Below, in pieces: positions 37,201-50,239 of a stretch of 64,000 nucleotides of DNA. Position 1 is the first letter of the stretch, and each line of letters opens with the position of its first letter. Source of the stretch: Sipunculus nudus (taxonomy: Eukaryota; Annelida; Sipuncula; Golfingiida; Sipunculidae). The notes below the pieces were generated by a model. The model saw only the letters and a program-made list of their open reading frames with translations. It was not told the origin of the DNA and did no database searches. The translations under genes and the position numbers were made by a program. The stretch lies in contig CM049322.1 of NCBI GenBank assembly GCA_026874595.1, positions 47,029,840-47,093,839 on the forward strand, read 5' to 3'.

Positions 37201-37769
37201 TATTTAAATTAAAGCAGTAAATCTATCAATTAATCAGTCAGCAGCTATTTGGTTGAACAAAAAATATCGATCCGAACACACAGACAATGCATTAGCAAAT
37301 GAATTAAATCGGATGGTACATATTGATCTTCCTGAAGTCAAACAACATTTCTTTGTTTTATTTACTTTTATTTCAAATTCAGATTAAGAAAACTCTGCTC
37401 ACACCTGCTGACATATTTTCTTATTTCTTATTTGTGCAAGATAGGAATTTTTATTTCCATCTGTATTTTACCAATAACTACAGTATCATCTGCATGTTTG
37501 ATGACTGAACAGTAATATCAAACGTGTTCCAAATTCATTAAGTATTTGAAATGTAAAGGAATTTAACATCTTATATACTGTCAGTAAAATTAAGTTTTCA
37601 TAGGACAAGGTCAGTCTATCGTGGTCAACTAGGTTACATATGCGGGCGCGCGCGATGAGACTTTGAGTATCAATACACTCTTAATTCAGAAATCTTGCTA
37701 TGAAATCTTGTATGGCATTTTGCTAACAATAGAGTAAATACAGGTTGCGCACAACAAAAAAAGAGCTTA

Positions 37770-39651
37770 CACTCTAAGGAAAAAGGGTTCCAGGTAGAAT
37801 CCAAAAGGTTCGTCAGAGTGGACTGAGTGGGGAACCTTTTAAGGTTCCAGCTGGAACTTTAATGGCGGGGTTCTTTTTAGAACCTCCCGAAGGTTCTTTT
37901 TCTGGAACCTTATAGGTTCCATCTAGAACCTCCTCAGAGGTTCTGAGAGGAACCTTCCAAGGTTCTTTACGATGAACTGAGTGGGGAACCTTAAAAGGTT
38001 CTGGGTGGAACCCCATGTGTAGGGTTCTTTATGGAACCTTCAATGCAGGTTAACATGGTTAACACAAAAAAATATCGTTTTTTCTACTTTGTGATACACA
38101 ATGCCATGTGCATTATTAACAGGTGTTATGATTTAAAAATATCTCTGGGATAGCCTACCATGTTATAATCGCCAGTCCGTGTTACAACAATCATCTCTTC
38201 TTTTTCATTTGCTTTCTCGCTAGCCAGGCAGATGTATCTGGTTCCTACAAAAAGAAAGAATGGGTGGTAACTTTAGTATATTCTACACTTTGTAAAATTA
38301 ATTAAAGAACGTCTTCAACGAATGTGTAATAAAGCGTGACCACACCTAAAGAGACTCAGATGAAAGTTTCCAAAACATTAAACAATCATAATACAAATAT
38401 AGTGTGTATGTGTGCAATTGTTTACAACGATATGTCAACATATAGTAAGTAACCTTATCTAATTAATTTAAATGTAAAGGTAGGGTCCTCATAATCAGAT
38501 GTAAATACAGACATAAAAAACTCCGATTTTCTACTTTGTGATACACAATTCCATGTGCATTATTAACACGTGACACGTTACAATTTAGAAATAACTCTGA
38601 ATATTTTACCCTGTTATAATCATTAGCCTTTTCAAATGAAAATCCTTCTTCTCTTTCATTCGCATTATAGCTATCCAGGCAGATGTATCTGACCACTTCA
38701 AAGAGAAAGAATGGATAGGCGACCTTAGTAAAGTCAACGCTTGTTAACAATTAGGCAATACAACACCACAATCATTAGAGAACACCTTCAGGGAATGTGT
38801 AATTAAGCGTGATCAAACACTGGGAGAGTCCATTTGGTTCCTTGGGCCACTTTGTTGAACACCCAAATTAACCAGTTTTCAAAACAGCGCTCCATTCAGT
38901 CCCACATACTGGTTATGCTCAAAATTTGTTTGGCGATGCGTTTTAACACTCTTTGTATGATAAATGATCTTAAGGACAATTTGAAGAAATGACTGAGGAT
39001 AGAGTAATACGGTAAACACCATTCAATATGTTATGTGTATTCCATCTACAGTTGCCTGGTTTGTTTAGTTTCAGACACAAAAGCCGAATTTTATTTTTGT
39101 TTGGTAAATGTTGTTAAAAAGTGGTCATTTTCCTTTTACACTGTTAAAACTGTTGAAATTCTACATGACTGGTGTTACTATGAATTTGTATTACTCAAGA
39201 CCGCACAGCATGTTCATCATCGGCCTTGGCCCACGTTTAGATTAAGTTAACGTACCGGTAACTTCTTTTGCAGACGGGGACTAACTGGGTACATTAAGTC
39301 ACTGGACATTAAATCTCTAGCCATAAGTTCAATATTCTTCACATGAAAATATATATAAACATAGGTCTTACCTCATAATTATTCCCTCTTCCAATAGACC
39401 AAAACATCCGACCGTGAACAGTTGACCTCATTAGTTCAAATAGCTTGCGCATGCGCGTCCTAATCATCGGGATATCCAGTCAATACACAGGTTCCATCTG
39501 GAACCTTGTATAAGTGATCGTTAGGGCACCAACCTCCAAGTGCTAGATGGAACCTTTTAACGAAGAAAAGAGTTCTAGATGGAACCATGGTCCTACTCAG
39601 AACCATATGGGTTCTTAAATGAACCATCAAGAACCTTTTTTTCTTAGAGTG
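37770..39651. mobile_element. Non-autonomous DNA transposon, TA target site, GGTTC/GAACC-rich ends
   Basis: The left end CACTCTAAGGAAAAAGGGTT and the right end read inward, CACTCTAAGAAAAAAAGGTT, are inverted repeats. TA flanks both sides (37768-37769 and 39652-39653). Unit 1 shows the uninterrupted site at 26450-26465, proving insertion. The subterminal 270 bp on the left and 160 bp on the right are packed with GGTTC and GAACC words in both orientations. The middle contains a direct duplication with a 447-bp period (landmarks 38081 and 38528). No transposase frame is visible. The superfamily is not certain. Confidence 0.8.
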
Positions 39652-41313
39652 TACTTGTTTGCATATTAATTACATGATGAAAACGTGTGCAAAATTTGAT
39701 CATGACAGCTGTAACGTCTGTTAAAATATGTGGTAGCAGTAGGGGCGTCAATACATGGTTAATTCTAGAAAAAAGGGATTTCCTGATTTCTGAGTTTACT
39801 ATTATATAGAGGAGCTTTGTTTGTAATTTATCTTCTCTGAAAACATTATACCTTTTATCAAACACCTATACTTAGCTGTGCTATGTTTGAAACGGTTCAC
39901 ATATATATATACTTTAGGAAAATGTGATATTTAAATATAAACTGAGTCACCCCCGCCCCCCCCCCCCCCCCCCCATCCGGTTAGGAACGATTTACGCATC
40001 TCCGTAGGAGTAACAAGAGTGAACGGTGGATAGTGGACGTTGTGCCACTGCATTTATTAGTTCATAGATTGAACATAAAAATCGAGCGAAACCAACAAAC
40101 AACCGCCTCCATGTGCAAGAAACCAGATTACTACAGTGCACGTGATTACGACTATGGATTGTAAAAAATAATGTTTAATATCAATTTCAGAATGTATTTC
40201 TGACCTACATACATTTTCTGGCACCGTAATAGAAAACAAACGATAATGCGTGATAAGAACTTACTTAACTGACACGTGAAAAATTAGATAGGAACATAAA
40301 TTATACCGTTTTAATAAACAGAGTACCGTGACTTAGCGTTTCCCTCTAAGTTCGAGAGAATACGGGAATATGTGTGTGCATGCGTGCATGTATGTCTACG
40401 TTTGTGTGGTTAAATGCATATATGGGATTTATGCACATGTACCAACACTTTCGAGCCTCAATACTTGTAACTACAATTAATTGAATTATACAATAGGTTT
40501 TGGGATTCGTTAACATATGTTTCAGGTACTACGTAAAATGGGAGCGGATTCAGAGGATCCTTTTATGTTCTGTCATTAATCATCCTGGGTTTCCCCTCAT
40601 TTGCCTAAATCTTTGTTGGTGACAAACATTTAACTTGCTTATAGTTATACGATGATTTTATATGTGTGGTAGCATATTTTGAACAACATAATGCACCGTC
40701 AATGAACAATGTTACCTCCTAGAAACGTAAAACGACGGACTCAAAAATATCAAGGCCGCTTTATAATATTGGTCATTTTTGGTTTATAATTACTATTTGC
40801 CAAACACCGGTAAACTTAGTTTGAAATTATAAGAATATTCTTTTGTCAATAAAACCATTATATTTATTGTTTAATATTCCATTTAGTTTTACTGTTGTTA
40901 TAATGTACTCTGAATTGTGTATGAGGTTCCTTGATGTCCACAGGGAAAACAGAAATCATGCAACTAATCAATAGTTTTAAGGATTTAGCATTTTTAGCAT
41001 TTACCTGGCATTTTACTTTAAAGAGAGTTAACAAAGATAGCACACACGAAAGCTCATTTTTGTCTGTTTATTCTATCATCAATACGTGTGCAAAATGTAA
41101 TGATGATAGCTACAACTACTGTTGAGATATTTGGTAACAGACAGTGAACGGTGGACGACTGACGCTGGACGCCGCGCCCGTAAGTTCAAAAAATGGATTA
41201 AAATATTGACCGAAACAATCAGATAATACAAAAGCAAATTAATTATTACGATATATCACTTTTCAGTGAAAGGGATTACAAGCATGAAATTTAGAATGAA
41301 AACAAGTGAAGCC

Positions 41314-41467
41314 TGGTTCAGCATTTTTCATCAGAAAGCAGCTATCTGTTCATGACCATAAGCATGTAGGTCGTTGCGCAACATACATCGTCACGGGAGA
41401 AGTGGGTGTATTAAACCTGCACGCGGCAACGATACCATTAGCCGACGACTCTCCTGAAGCGTTACAG
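41314..41467 (+). promoter_or_regulatory. GST copy 2 promoter and 5' noncoding exon
   Basis: Homologous to 28218-28371. The Maf/antioxidant-like word is changed to TGGTTCAGCA (41314-41323), while the TATTAAA box (41409-41415) and the donor ACAG|GTGAGC (41467/41468) are kept. The altered upstream word could mean different induction, but this is inference. Confidence 0.55.
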
Positions 41468-41583
41468 GTGAGCATAGCAAATTATGTATTCTACTTCCGT
41501 TGGTCATTTGCTGCATGGATGTATGTGAAATAGATCTTGTACCGTGTACTGATACCTTGACCGGCTTGCCTTTTTTGTTTTAG

Positions 41584-41602
41584 GTAATGGGCAGGGCTAG
41601 CA
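41584..41602 (+). other. Possible 19-nt noncoding microexon of GST copy 2
   Basis: GTAATGGGCAGGGCTAGCA lies between a TGTTTTAG acceptor and a GTAAGTG donor. Unlike copy 1 it contains an ATG. If spliced to the coding exon, that ATG would open an upstream frame different from the GST frame. Confidence 0.3.
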
Positions 41603-42574
41603 GTAAGTGTAAGATCTTCACTTGTATTTTTTTAGCAGGAATTATATCAGTTATATGATTATCTGTATCACTGTGATAAGTATGACGTGTACAGACAGGA
41701 ACGGCATCGGTTCTGATACACTAGACTTATACTGTGGTTGGCTTTATATTCGCGAGGCCGAAATTCTTTTTGAACGTTTAACGAGTGTTTCATTTTCGCG
41801 ATTGACGAGAACCTGTAAAATCTTAGTACAGCAGGATCTGTATTGATTTAAAGTTTAGAAAAAAAATCCTACAAATCCTAACTAATTATTGGTCCAGTCA
41901 GGAATCATGACTTGTATCACAGTCGATATGTATCACAGCCAGTGAATACGGCTAATGCATGGGCCAGTTTCGAAACCGGGCTCAGATAAGGTTGCTGAAT
42001 AGGTTGATTTCAGAGGCCATCTTAGTCGATGGGCATATTATTCCCAAAGGTTTCATACTCGCTATTATTTCACATTCGCCAATATCGCGAAATTAAAACC
42101 CTCGCAAATAAAAAGGCGACTACAGTATACGCTATAATAAACTTGGCCCCTCGATACTGTATAAACATGATACCAAACACAATTACTTGGGTCTCTGGCC
42201 CTAAACTGAATGCCCTCTGCAAACCTGTCCACCGTACCCAATGGCATATAGGTCAATCCCTGTAAATAAGATAAACGTGATTTCCAGAAAGAAGCTTTAT
42301 ATATAAACAAGAAAAGTTTAACAGAATTTCACATATTATCCGCTTTGTTATGCAATTTGTATACTCACGGAAATTTGCATGTTTCAGTAAAGTGCTTGAT
42401 TTTCAGTCGATTTATTTTACTGGACACATATGACATATATGACAGGGATTGGAATTAATATTCAATAGAATATTTTTTTACCAAAGAAAAAACAATTTTT
42501 ACCAATGTAGTGAAACATAGGATGCTGGCAATAGGAAGGCAGATTACTTCGGGTCGGCATCAGGGCGGAAAAAA

Positions 42575-42925
42575 AGAGAAACTAGAAATCTGCATTCTAA
42601 GGAGTGCAGGCCTTAATGTGTATCCTTAATGTGGGGTGATCCCAAACCCGTGTTTGCATTAAATCATTCGGTCCGTATTCCCAAGATAATTCGTGTATAA
42701 GCGACTTTACATTTATGAATATTCCATAATAGTGTTCGTGAATCCAGATCATGTGCCGGATCCACACCAAAATCTAAGTGATTCTTTATTTTCCCTTTCC
42801 AGAAATGCCCTGAAAATTTCATAACCTTAAATTAATGATTCCGTGGGGTATATTTTGAAAAAAAACACACACATACACAAATAAACACACGAACGTGGGT
42901 GAAAACTTTCCCTCCTGACGGAAGC
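42575..42925. repeat. Foldback-like interspersed repeat (GST units)
   Basis: Begins around ACTAGAAATCTGCATTCTAAG and ends in a CACACGAACGTGGGTGAAAA stretch with a degenerate GACGGAAGC end. It is related to 60655-61000. Confidence 0.4.
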
Positions 42926-43480
42926 AATCATCCAAAGAAATTTCAGTGAGAGATTAAGAAAAGCCAAAACAAGAAGGAAGGGTTAAAGGTTAAGATCTAA
43001 TGAAGGTGTTTCGAGGCCACAAATTTTATCTGAACAATTGCTTAGAGTTTCTGTGGCACCTTAAAAATGTCATGTTTGATTGAAAACAATTGCCCTCTCC
43101 ATTTCAGCATTGAACACTAGTCATTTCCTGAAATTAGGCACCAATTAGGGTTTACATAAAGAACGTGATGTCAATATTATGAGTGTTTTATGCAACGGTG
43201 TTGTTTCCGAGCTACATTTACACACTTGTACAATCGGAAGTTCCAGACAGCTTCATGCAGTAAAAATGATGATACCTGATAAGGACTGACTTAATTGAAA
43301 CAGCCAGATAAGAGCATAAACCTTGATGCATCAATAAATATTATTTAGTACCGTGACTAAGCGTCTTTCGTTCCGTGGTACGTATATACCGTTTGGCACG
43401 CTTTTGTGTGTCCATGCGGCCCCTACACCTATCAGTATCAGTGTTTATGTGGGGAGATTATCTATGCATAACATTTTAAA

Positions 43481-43482
<2 letters not shown>

Positions 43483-43532
<50 letters not shown>
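43483..43532. repeat. (TA)n microsatellite
   Basis: A pure TA run in the 5' UTR intron of GST copy 2. Confidence 0.95.
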
Positions 43533-43536
<4 letters not shown>

Positions 43537-43888
43537 TGCATATATATATCAATTGCCGAAGTTGCGAACCTTTTTAATTATGATCCATGTGTTTATTTGT
43601 ACACTGTGGCCGTGGATGGCTTTATATTTGCGGGGATTTTTTTTTTCAATCATCCGTTTTAAGTGTCTCCTGAAAGTTACATTTCGATTTCGCCATTGAT
43701 TAAATGATACAGTATTTACATTAACATTTATATAAAAAAAATTATAATTTAAACACCTGTAAAAGAGAAGACCCAGGAGTAAATCTTTTGCCTTCCGACT
43801 TTGGACACTAGAGACGTAGACAAGATTATGCAAATGAAGTTCCAGAATAACTTAACTAATAATGTTCATTCGCGACGTATTCAGGAAT

Positions 43889-44052
43889 GTTTTAATTTCA
43901 AGATAATTTTCCTGTCGGTAATATTGGAAAATTGAAACCCTTGGGAGCATAAAATTAATAACTTCATACATGTTTTAATTTCACGATAATTTTCCTTTCA
44001 GGAATATCGGAAAATTGAAACCCTTGGGAGCATAAAATTAATAACTTCATGT
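43889..44052. repeat. 82-bp tandem duplication
   Basis: Two adjacent copies with an 82-bp period, both containing GAAACCCTTGGGAGCATAAA. They differ at a few positions. I do not see it in units 1 or 3. Confidence 0.9.
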
Positions 44053-44851
44053 TCTTTGTAAATATATGTTGACACTTCGGTTATCAGGATTCCGTACAAG
44101 AACCCTCGTTCATACTCAACTACCTCCAATATGCATACATACATGTATCTATCAACACTATCAAATATTTATTTAACATATGAAGTAATTAATTTATCCT
44201 AAACGGGATATTATAACATCAAAGACTGTTTGAACAAAAACCGCATTAAACTATATTTCAAGTGTTTTATAGGCCTATACGCCCGTTTATGACCGGACGT
44301 AATATGACATTCCCACAGTCCGTCCGACTGTCTTTCCGGCCGTTGATTTTTGTATCGCCGAAATAACTTACCGTGACTTTGAAGGATTATGGGCAATATT
44401 CACGCATATTTAATAAGATCAGCAGTCACTGGGCTTCTTTGTAGTGTCGCCTCAAAAACTTACCCAAAAGCAGATGGATGTTCATGAAGTTCAACAAAAA
44501 TATTAATAAATATAATATCTCGCCTCTGTTCGATTTTCAGCTTAATCCATGCATATTAAATAATATCAGTACGTCACCAGACGTTGGTGGTGCCGCGATG
44601 ACTTACCAAAATCTTATGGATTATCATTAAACCCATAATGGCTAACTTGTACAGTTTTTCGCCTGAATTACATTCACAGCAAAATTAAAGCATATTAAAT
44701 GAGGTCAGAGGTCACAAGATATGAGAACGGGCGTATAATGCACCATTTGCGGTGCTTTTGTTTAATATCTTTTGCACACGATGTGATTCATAAGAAAATG
44801 ACACACGTCTTGTTCAGATTTATGTATTACGTATAAAATGGTTTTCCATCG

Positions 44852-45010
44852 GATTCTCTGGCTCAGGGGTAGAGCGCAGGACCCAAAGCCGGGAGAGCGT
44901 AAGTTCGAATCACAGCCGAGGCGGTGAGTTTTTTAACGCTCGGCCCCCACCCAGGGTGAGAGCTCTGCAGGCTCAATGGCAAGGTCATGCCCAACGGCCG
45001 TGTTTCGATT
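44852..45010 (+). mobile_element. SINE-1, tRNA-derived
   Basis: The head has a perfect A box (TGGCTCAGGGG at 44859) and a degenerate B box (AGTTCGAATCA at 44902), 43 nt apart. The body carries CGGCCCCCACCCAGGGTGAG and ends near ACGGCCGTGTTTCG. The acceptor-stem halves do not pair, so it is not an intact tRNA gene. Confidence 0.7.
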
Positions 45011-45299
45011 TGGGAATTTTATCCATTTCAGCAGGTTTCCCTGTTGTACCAGGAGGCAGCAAATCAGGCCATTGCGTCATAATTTGAGAGTAACGGATTG
45101 CGTCGTTGAGGATAAACGATTTTTTATGTTTATATCCATTTTTTTAAATTATTTTATTGCTAAAATCATATAATACCATTCAATTTAAACATTTTTCTAC
45201 ACAATCGAATCAAATACAATGTATACAATTTAAAGCACATTTCCTGGACATTATTCCAATCATGCTTCAACATTCCACCGCTTGTAATTTGAACATGCT

Positions 45300-45326
45300 G
45301 TATATATATATATATATATATATATT
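45300..45326. repeat. Short (TA)n tract
   Basis: A TA repeat of about 26 bp in the 5' UTR intron of GST copy 2. Confidence 0.85.
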
Positions 45327-45484
45327 CTAATTGTCCCTATAGAATAAAAAATTTCCCATGCCTTACCAAAAACTAAACCTAATAAAGGTACAGTGTGTTA
45401 TAATTAAAATATTTGGAAGAAAACCCTTGTCGATCCATCAAAAAACATGCAGCGTGATGATGAATGTTAATTGATTTTATTTGT

Positions 45485-45853
45485 AAAACTTGAACTCTGC
45501 ATTACAAGAAACACATGCCTCCACCATGAGAGCATTCACGTATTCAACCCATATTCCCAAGGTCATTTGTGCATAAATGACTCAAAACTTGTGAATATTC
45601 GTCGAAGATGTTCTTGAATACGGATCATATGTACCAGGTCCTCACCTAGATCGTATCGTTTCTCCATTGGCAAACTCCTGAAATGCCCTGAAATGTTCTT
45701 GATATTCCGATCATGATCGTTTATGTTACACAACACACACACACACACACTAACGGGAATGATCGCACACACTCCTGGCGGATGCAATAAATGTTCACAA
45801 CCACACGAACAAGAATGCATGCATAACCCCCTGGCGGAGGGAATGTAAACCAT
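45485..45853. repeat. Foldback-like interspersed repeat upstream of GST copy 2
   Basis: Starts near CATGCCTCCACCATGAGAGC and ends with CTGGCGGAGGGAATG, so the ends are roughly inverted. A (CA)n tract lies at 45731-45750. A fragment with the same left part lies at 31565-31740 and a fuller relative at 61770-62108. Confidence 0.5.
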
Positions 45854-45957
45854 AATGTCATAACTGTCACTGAATGGATTTCATGATAAGTTTCATGATA
45901 ATTTTATTGTTTTTTTTTTTTTTGTTTTTGTTTTCCTTTATCAGTGACGACTTCAAG

Positions 45958-48899
45958 ATGCCATCTTACAAGCTTATTTACTTCGATTTCAAAGGTCGGG
46001 CGGAAACTGCCCGGATGCTGTTCGCGCTGGCTGGTCAGCCTTACGACGATGTCCGCTTAGAATTAGAAGCTGATGAATGGAAAGAATATAAACCAAGTGA
46101 GTACTGGTCTGCATGCCCATGCATCGAACAGTGTACTGAAATTAAACCGGTGTCGGGCCATATCAGAGAGTTTTTTTCTAATTAAGTTTTTTTTACAAAA
46201 GTTCGACTCGACAGCAGTAAAATGGGAACATGAACAATAATCCCCGAAGGGGTTTTTACCTTGCCTGTGGCAGGCTGGGTTGCCTTTGTCTACCAGGTCC
46301 AAAACAGCATTAAACAATGCTACAATGTGCGGCTCACCGGCATATATTCCTCAGACTATATACGTGGAGAAAAAAGACATAACATTTGAACATAACAGGT
46401 GTTTTTCACAACATTACAAAAGAACAGTACTTACAAGAAATGGTTTGAGCAAATGCATCCCAGTAAAAAAAGTGGTGAACATTAAAACCCCCCTAGAATG
46501 ATCATTGCCTTGACGGAAACAAAAACACATCTAACAATGCCTCTAAGGAAGCTCGATGGGTCGGGACACTCAATAAACCCCCCCCCCCCCCCCGCTTTTT
46601 GAATGAATAAGAAATGACAGTCCTTTTATGCTTCAGCTATAAGTATTCAGCATACATAAACTGCTCATTTATAAATCGGACATATTATTTACAACACATT
46701 TGCTATTCCCTGAATTTTAACCGATCAGTAAAAATCTATGAAATACTGTCTCATAATTTATCTGGCTTTAGTCATTAGAGCCACACGTCCCTTCCTCAGC
46801 CCAAGCTTGAAACACGAATCTCAACATAACTTCATAAAATTTAATTTCATGTCTGATGACACAAACCTCACACAGCGGTTTACACCGTATTCGTTCAAGA
46901 TCTCCTTCGTTTTAACCGCTGCTTTATTTGCCAGGGCTGCATGGCACATAGGCAATAATCAGACCCACAAGAGCAGGGTCCAGCGGATTTAAAAGTCGGA
47001 ATTAGATGCAAAATGCGATACCACGCTTTCATTGGTCTGATTAAAATTGCTTGTCCTGTGCGAGCCCTGGTGGTGAGACCCAAAGCATCTTGCCATACAA
47101 AGCAGCGGTTAAAAAGAAGGAGATATAGAACGACTACAGTGTATAGCAGCTTTGTGAGGAGTGTAGTCTGATGACCTCAATTATTTCAGACACCAGGCAT
47201 AGAAATCCAGGGTTGTAGATAACATTCTTATTTTGATACATGTAACACAAGTTTATCTTTATCCAATTACAAGGGACAGTACAACAACCTGTCATGGGCT
47301 TATTATGTTATATTTTAGGGATATTTACTTGGCAAAATGACAAGTAATTTCGTTCGTCAATCCTGTTCATATTAAAAAAACAAGGAACTGTGCTTTTTTA
47401 ATACGCTTACATATAATGTGCATCGTTAGATGTATTATATTGGTTTGCTTTATATTAATTAAGGGCATAACTAGCAACAATATCATTATTGTTAATATTT
47501 ACTTCGTATATTGTACCTTTATTTCAGAAACTCCATTCGGGTATTTACCCCTGCTGGAGGTAGATGGCGTTGCCATCGCTCAAAGCCATGCTATATCAAG
47601 GTACCTGGCCAAAACGTTTGGTAAGCAGTGTGGTGATGACTTTAAATTCTATGTGGAAATTTAAACTAAATCGATGCCTAATCATCTTAGTGTTATGCAT
47701 TCCTGTCATACGTAAATAGATGATTCGGTAAACAGACCGGTCGCGCGTCACTGTCGGTTAAATAGTCCGAGGTTTATGTAAGCTCATCACATATTAAGTT
47801 CGTAACTGAGTGTTTCATTGACCTCGGTGTCATATAGGATACTTCTAACATATCCCTTAAGATTGTACTCTCTCCTACCCAACCTGCTAATGTTGTAGAT
47901 GCCATATCTTCCCTTTGTTCTCTTGAAGTAACATAAAATTCATACAGTCTGAGATATCTGAAATAAATATAAATGCAAAGTAAAAGTATGAAAGAAAAAG
48001 GAAAGAAATAATTAATGGGAAGGCAGGGCATCTTGCGATTTTGATAAGAAACTTGCAACCTGCGGTGAGAGCGCTTTGATACTGCCACCGCCATTTAGCT
48101 ACTGCATGGTCTTACTTCTGACATATCGCATTTTCTTTCACCGAACCCCACAGTATCCCTGTACAAAGCAGCTATTATATCTTAAATGCTTCTACCCTTA
48201 TGGTGACAGGTAAAGATTTACTTTTCATTTTCCGAACCTTTATAGGTTTTGCGGGTAAAACCCCTCTGGAGGCGGCCCGTGCTGATATGATCGCGGATAC
48301 ACTGCAAGATCTTGTGCAACCACTAGGCGAAATATTCGTGTGTCAAGATGAAGGGAAAATAGTGGGTATTCTGAAATAGGAATTATCATATTCATCCAGA
48401 AAAATATCTGCCATTTAGGATCAGGTAGAATTGAAATAAAAGACTGATAAAATATGGAAGGCATGTATAAATAACTCTTTCATTTCCAAGAGCGTAATGA
48501 ACTCTGAAAAGCAAACAGGCAAACAGAGAGACAGAAGAGCATATATGTTGCTAAAAAGTGTCAACAGTCAAGCGAACACAGTGACCTTTAGTTACCGCAG
48601 GATTACAAACAGACTAATGAAATCTTAACGTTTATCTCCAATAGGCGGAAATTAAAAAGAAATACACGACCGAAACACTCCCCACCACGCTGGCCAGTCT
48701 GGAGAAGGTTTTCTGCATGAACAACAATGGATCCGGCTTCCTTGTCGGTGATGGGGTGCGTATATTTCCATACTGCTTTTATAATGATTTAATCTGAAAG
48801 CTTTGATGCTACAGATTCAGATACCCCGTAAATGAATTCAATCAAGGGTACATCTGAAAAGGAACGAGGATATGCGGGCCTATGATATCACAGTTAGAC

Positions 48900-48947
<48 letters not shown>

Positions 48948-49376
48948 AATATATATATATATTACATGCACCGGTGGAAAATCCACGGTTCTATCAGCTA
49001 ATTCTGTAAAAAAAATAGTTTTATAATGCGCTTGTAGGGACTGAATGTCTCATATTTAAAACCTCCACTTTTCGCAGTGACTTTTTTATCATTTTTGTCC
49101 ACTTACATGATATAAAGATTGTGCTAAAATTGTTAACTTATTGCATTTGTGTGTGTTTAACATACACATTGATTTGATGAAGCGGTCATAATAAATTCAC
49201 TCTTTTAGCTGACCTGGGCGGATCTGTGTTTCATTAACCACATCATCTGGCCGGGCGTGTTTGACATAGAAGTACCGTGGGAAAAAGCTCCAAAGCTGAG
49301 GGCTCTGAAAGCCAGAGTCGAGGCCATACCAGAGATCGCTGATTGGATCAAGAAGAGGCCACAGACTCAGTACTAA
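45958..49376 (+). CDS. Sigma-class glutathione S-transferase, copy 2
   Basis: Five coding exons: 45958-46096, 47528-47620, 48246-48361, 48645-48755, 49209-49376. Exon lengths are identical to copy 1 (139, 93, 116, 111, 168 bp), giving 208 aa. Tyr8, TPFGYLPLLEVDG and Gln65-Ser66 are kept. Differences from copy 1 cluster at the end of exon 1 (LELEADEWKEY against LEYKSKEWNEY) and in exon 3 (TLQDLVQPLGEIFV against TMEDLVQPLTEIIV), a region near the substrate pocket in sigma GSTs. Exon 4 uses donor GTGCGT instead of GTACGT. The protein ends in QTQY. All frames are intact, so it is probably functional. A poly(A) signal AATAAA lies at 49456-49461. Confidence 0.95.
48902..48961. repeat. (TA)n microsatellite in GST copy 2 intron 4
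   Basis: A nearly pure TA/AT tract. The corresponding intron of copy 1 has only a short TATATATATG. Confidence 0.9.
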
Positions 49377-49455
49377 AAACCCGAAATAGAGGACAAGAAT
49401 TTTTTTCATTAAAAATTTACCGATTTTGAGTTCCACTCGCTCATTTATTTACAGA

Positions 49456-49461
49456 AATAAA
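49456..49461 (+). terminator. Polyadenylation signal, GST copy 2
   Basis: AATAAA 80 bp after the stop codon, in the position equivalent to that of copy 1. Confidence 0.6.
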
Positions 49462-49828
49462 TTAAACATTATTACATTTTATTTTTCTATGTTGTTTTAA
49501 ACTGTTCAATACAACATTTCGTTCTTATCATTTTTTTTCTCCTCTTTATGTGAATGTTTCATCACATATTTAAAAAAATATGATGGAAAATAAAGTCTTC
49601 CCATCAATACTGATTTAGCAAAAGAGTTTCTCACTGAAAGAGAGTGTTTTGGGTAGAAACAACCACTGGCGAGAGGGTACATACTGAGTCAGGGGGTTCA
49701 TTCCTGAGGGTCAGCAGTCGTCGTAGTCGCCCCACCGGAGAACGCTTAACCAACATGGTCTAAGGGCAAAGATATATAAACATATAAATTTTGATTTAAT
49801 GATACGCAACATCGATACGGTTACTGAT

Positions 49829-50111
49829 TGTTGTGGATTCCGATGTGAAACAGATTTATTAATTCATTAATTAGCGTCAATTATTATCATGTCAATGTGC
49901 ACCAGAAATATTATCCATATTTAAATGTAAGTTTTTGTTTTGGTCAGGCTATGTTTCTATTGCCGGAACCTTCATCTAATAAATCACTTCCGGAAATGTC
50001 TGAGAGCCGTTGAAGTCGTTTTGAGGAACGTGGGTGTTTGTGAATCTGTTTTGAGGCAGAATAAATGGAGGACGAGCTATCTCGAAGTGGACAGAAGGAG
50101 ACCTCGCTACA
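49829..50111 (+). repeat. 5' LTR of the BEL/Pao element
   Basis: Homologous to 55808-56087, with differences concentrated in its last 30 bp. It contains AATAAATGG near the 3' end, a possible polyadenylation signal. The shared start is TGTTGTGGATTCCGATGT. Confidence 0.9.
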
Positions 50112-50129
50112 TGGTGCTAAGACTCGGGA
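50112..50129 (+). promoter_or_regulatory. Primer-binding site candidate of the BEL/Pao element
   Basis: TGGTGCTAAGACTCGGG follows the LTR end immediately and begins with TGG, the complement of a tRNA CCA end. The tRNA species is not identified. Confidence 0.55.
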
Positions 50130-50239
50130 AAGGCAAGAATATTGGTTTATTTAGTCAAATTGCCTTTTTGTAAAACTAGCTCCTCCATTGCTTCGTGGTA
50201 GTGGGCGATAATGTGTGAGTTTCGTCGTCCCCGCAACAC

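Larger units (their letters stand above)
26023..37304 (+). repeat. Segmental tandem duplication, unit 1 (carries GST copy 1)
   Basis: Sequence similarity to the next unit starts at AAATTGGATGGTACACATTG and is traceable through 5' flank, promoter, noncoding exon, five coding exons and 3' flank to the same landmark at 37305. Flank 26023-28200 holds a degenerate family A repeat (26530-26790) with C-runs. The 5' UTR intron 28508-31790 holds a (TA)n tract (29627-29688) and an inverted SINE-1 fragment. Intron 1 (31943-33523) has strongly conserved non-coding patches, for example around 32860-33130, shared by all three units. Confidence 0.85.

Noticed and set aside
44852-44925. Possible tRNA gene
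   Set aside because: The A box is perfect and the A-B spacing right, but the B box is degenerate, the stems do not pair and a SINE body follows. It is a tRNA-derived SINE.
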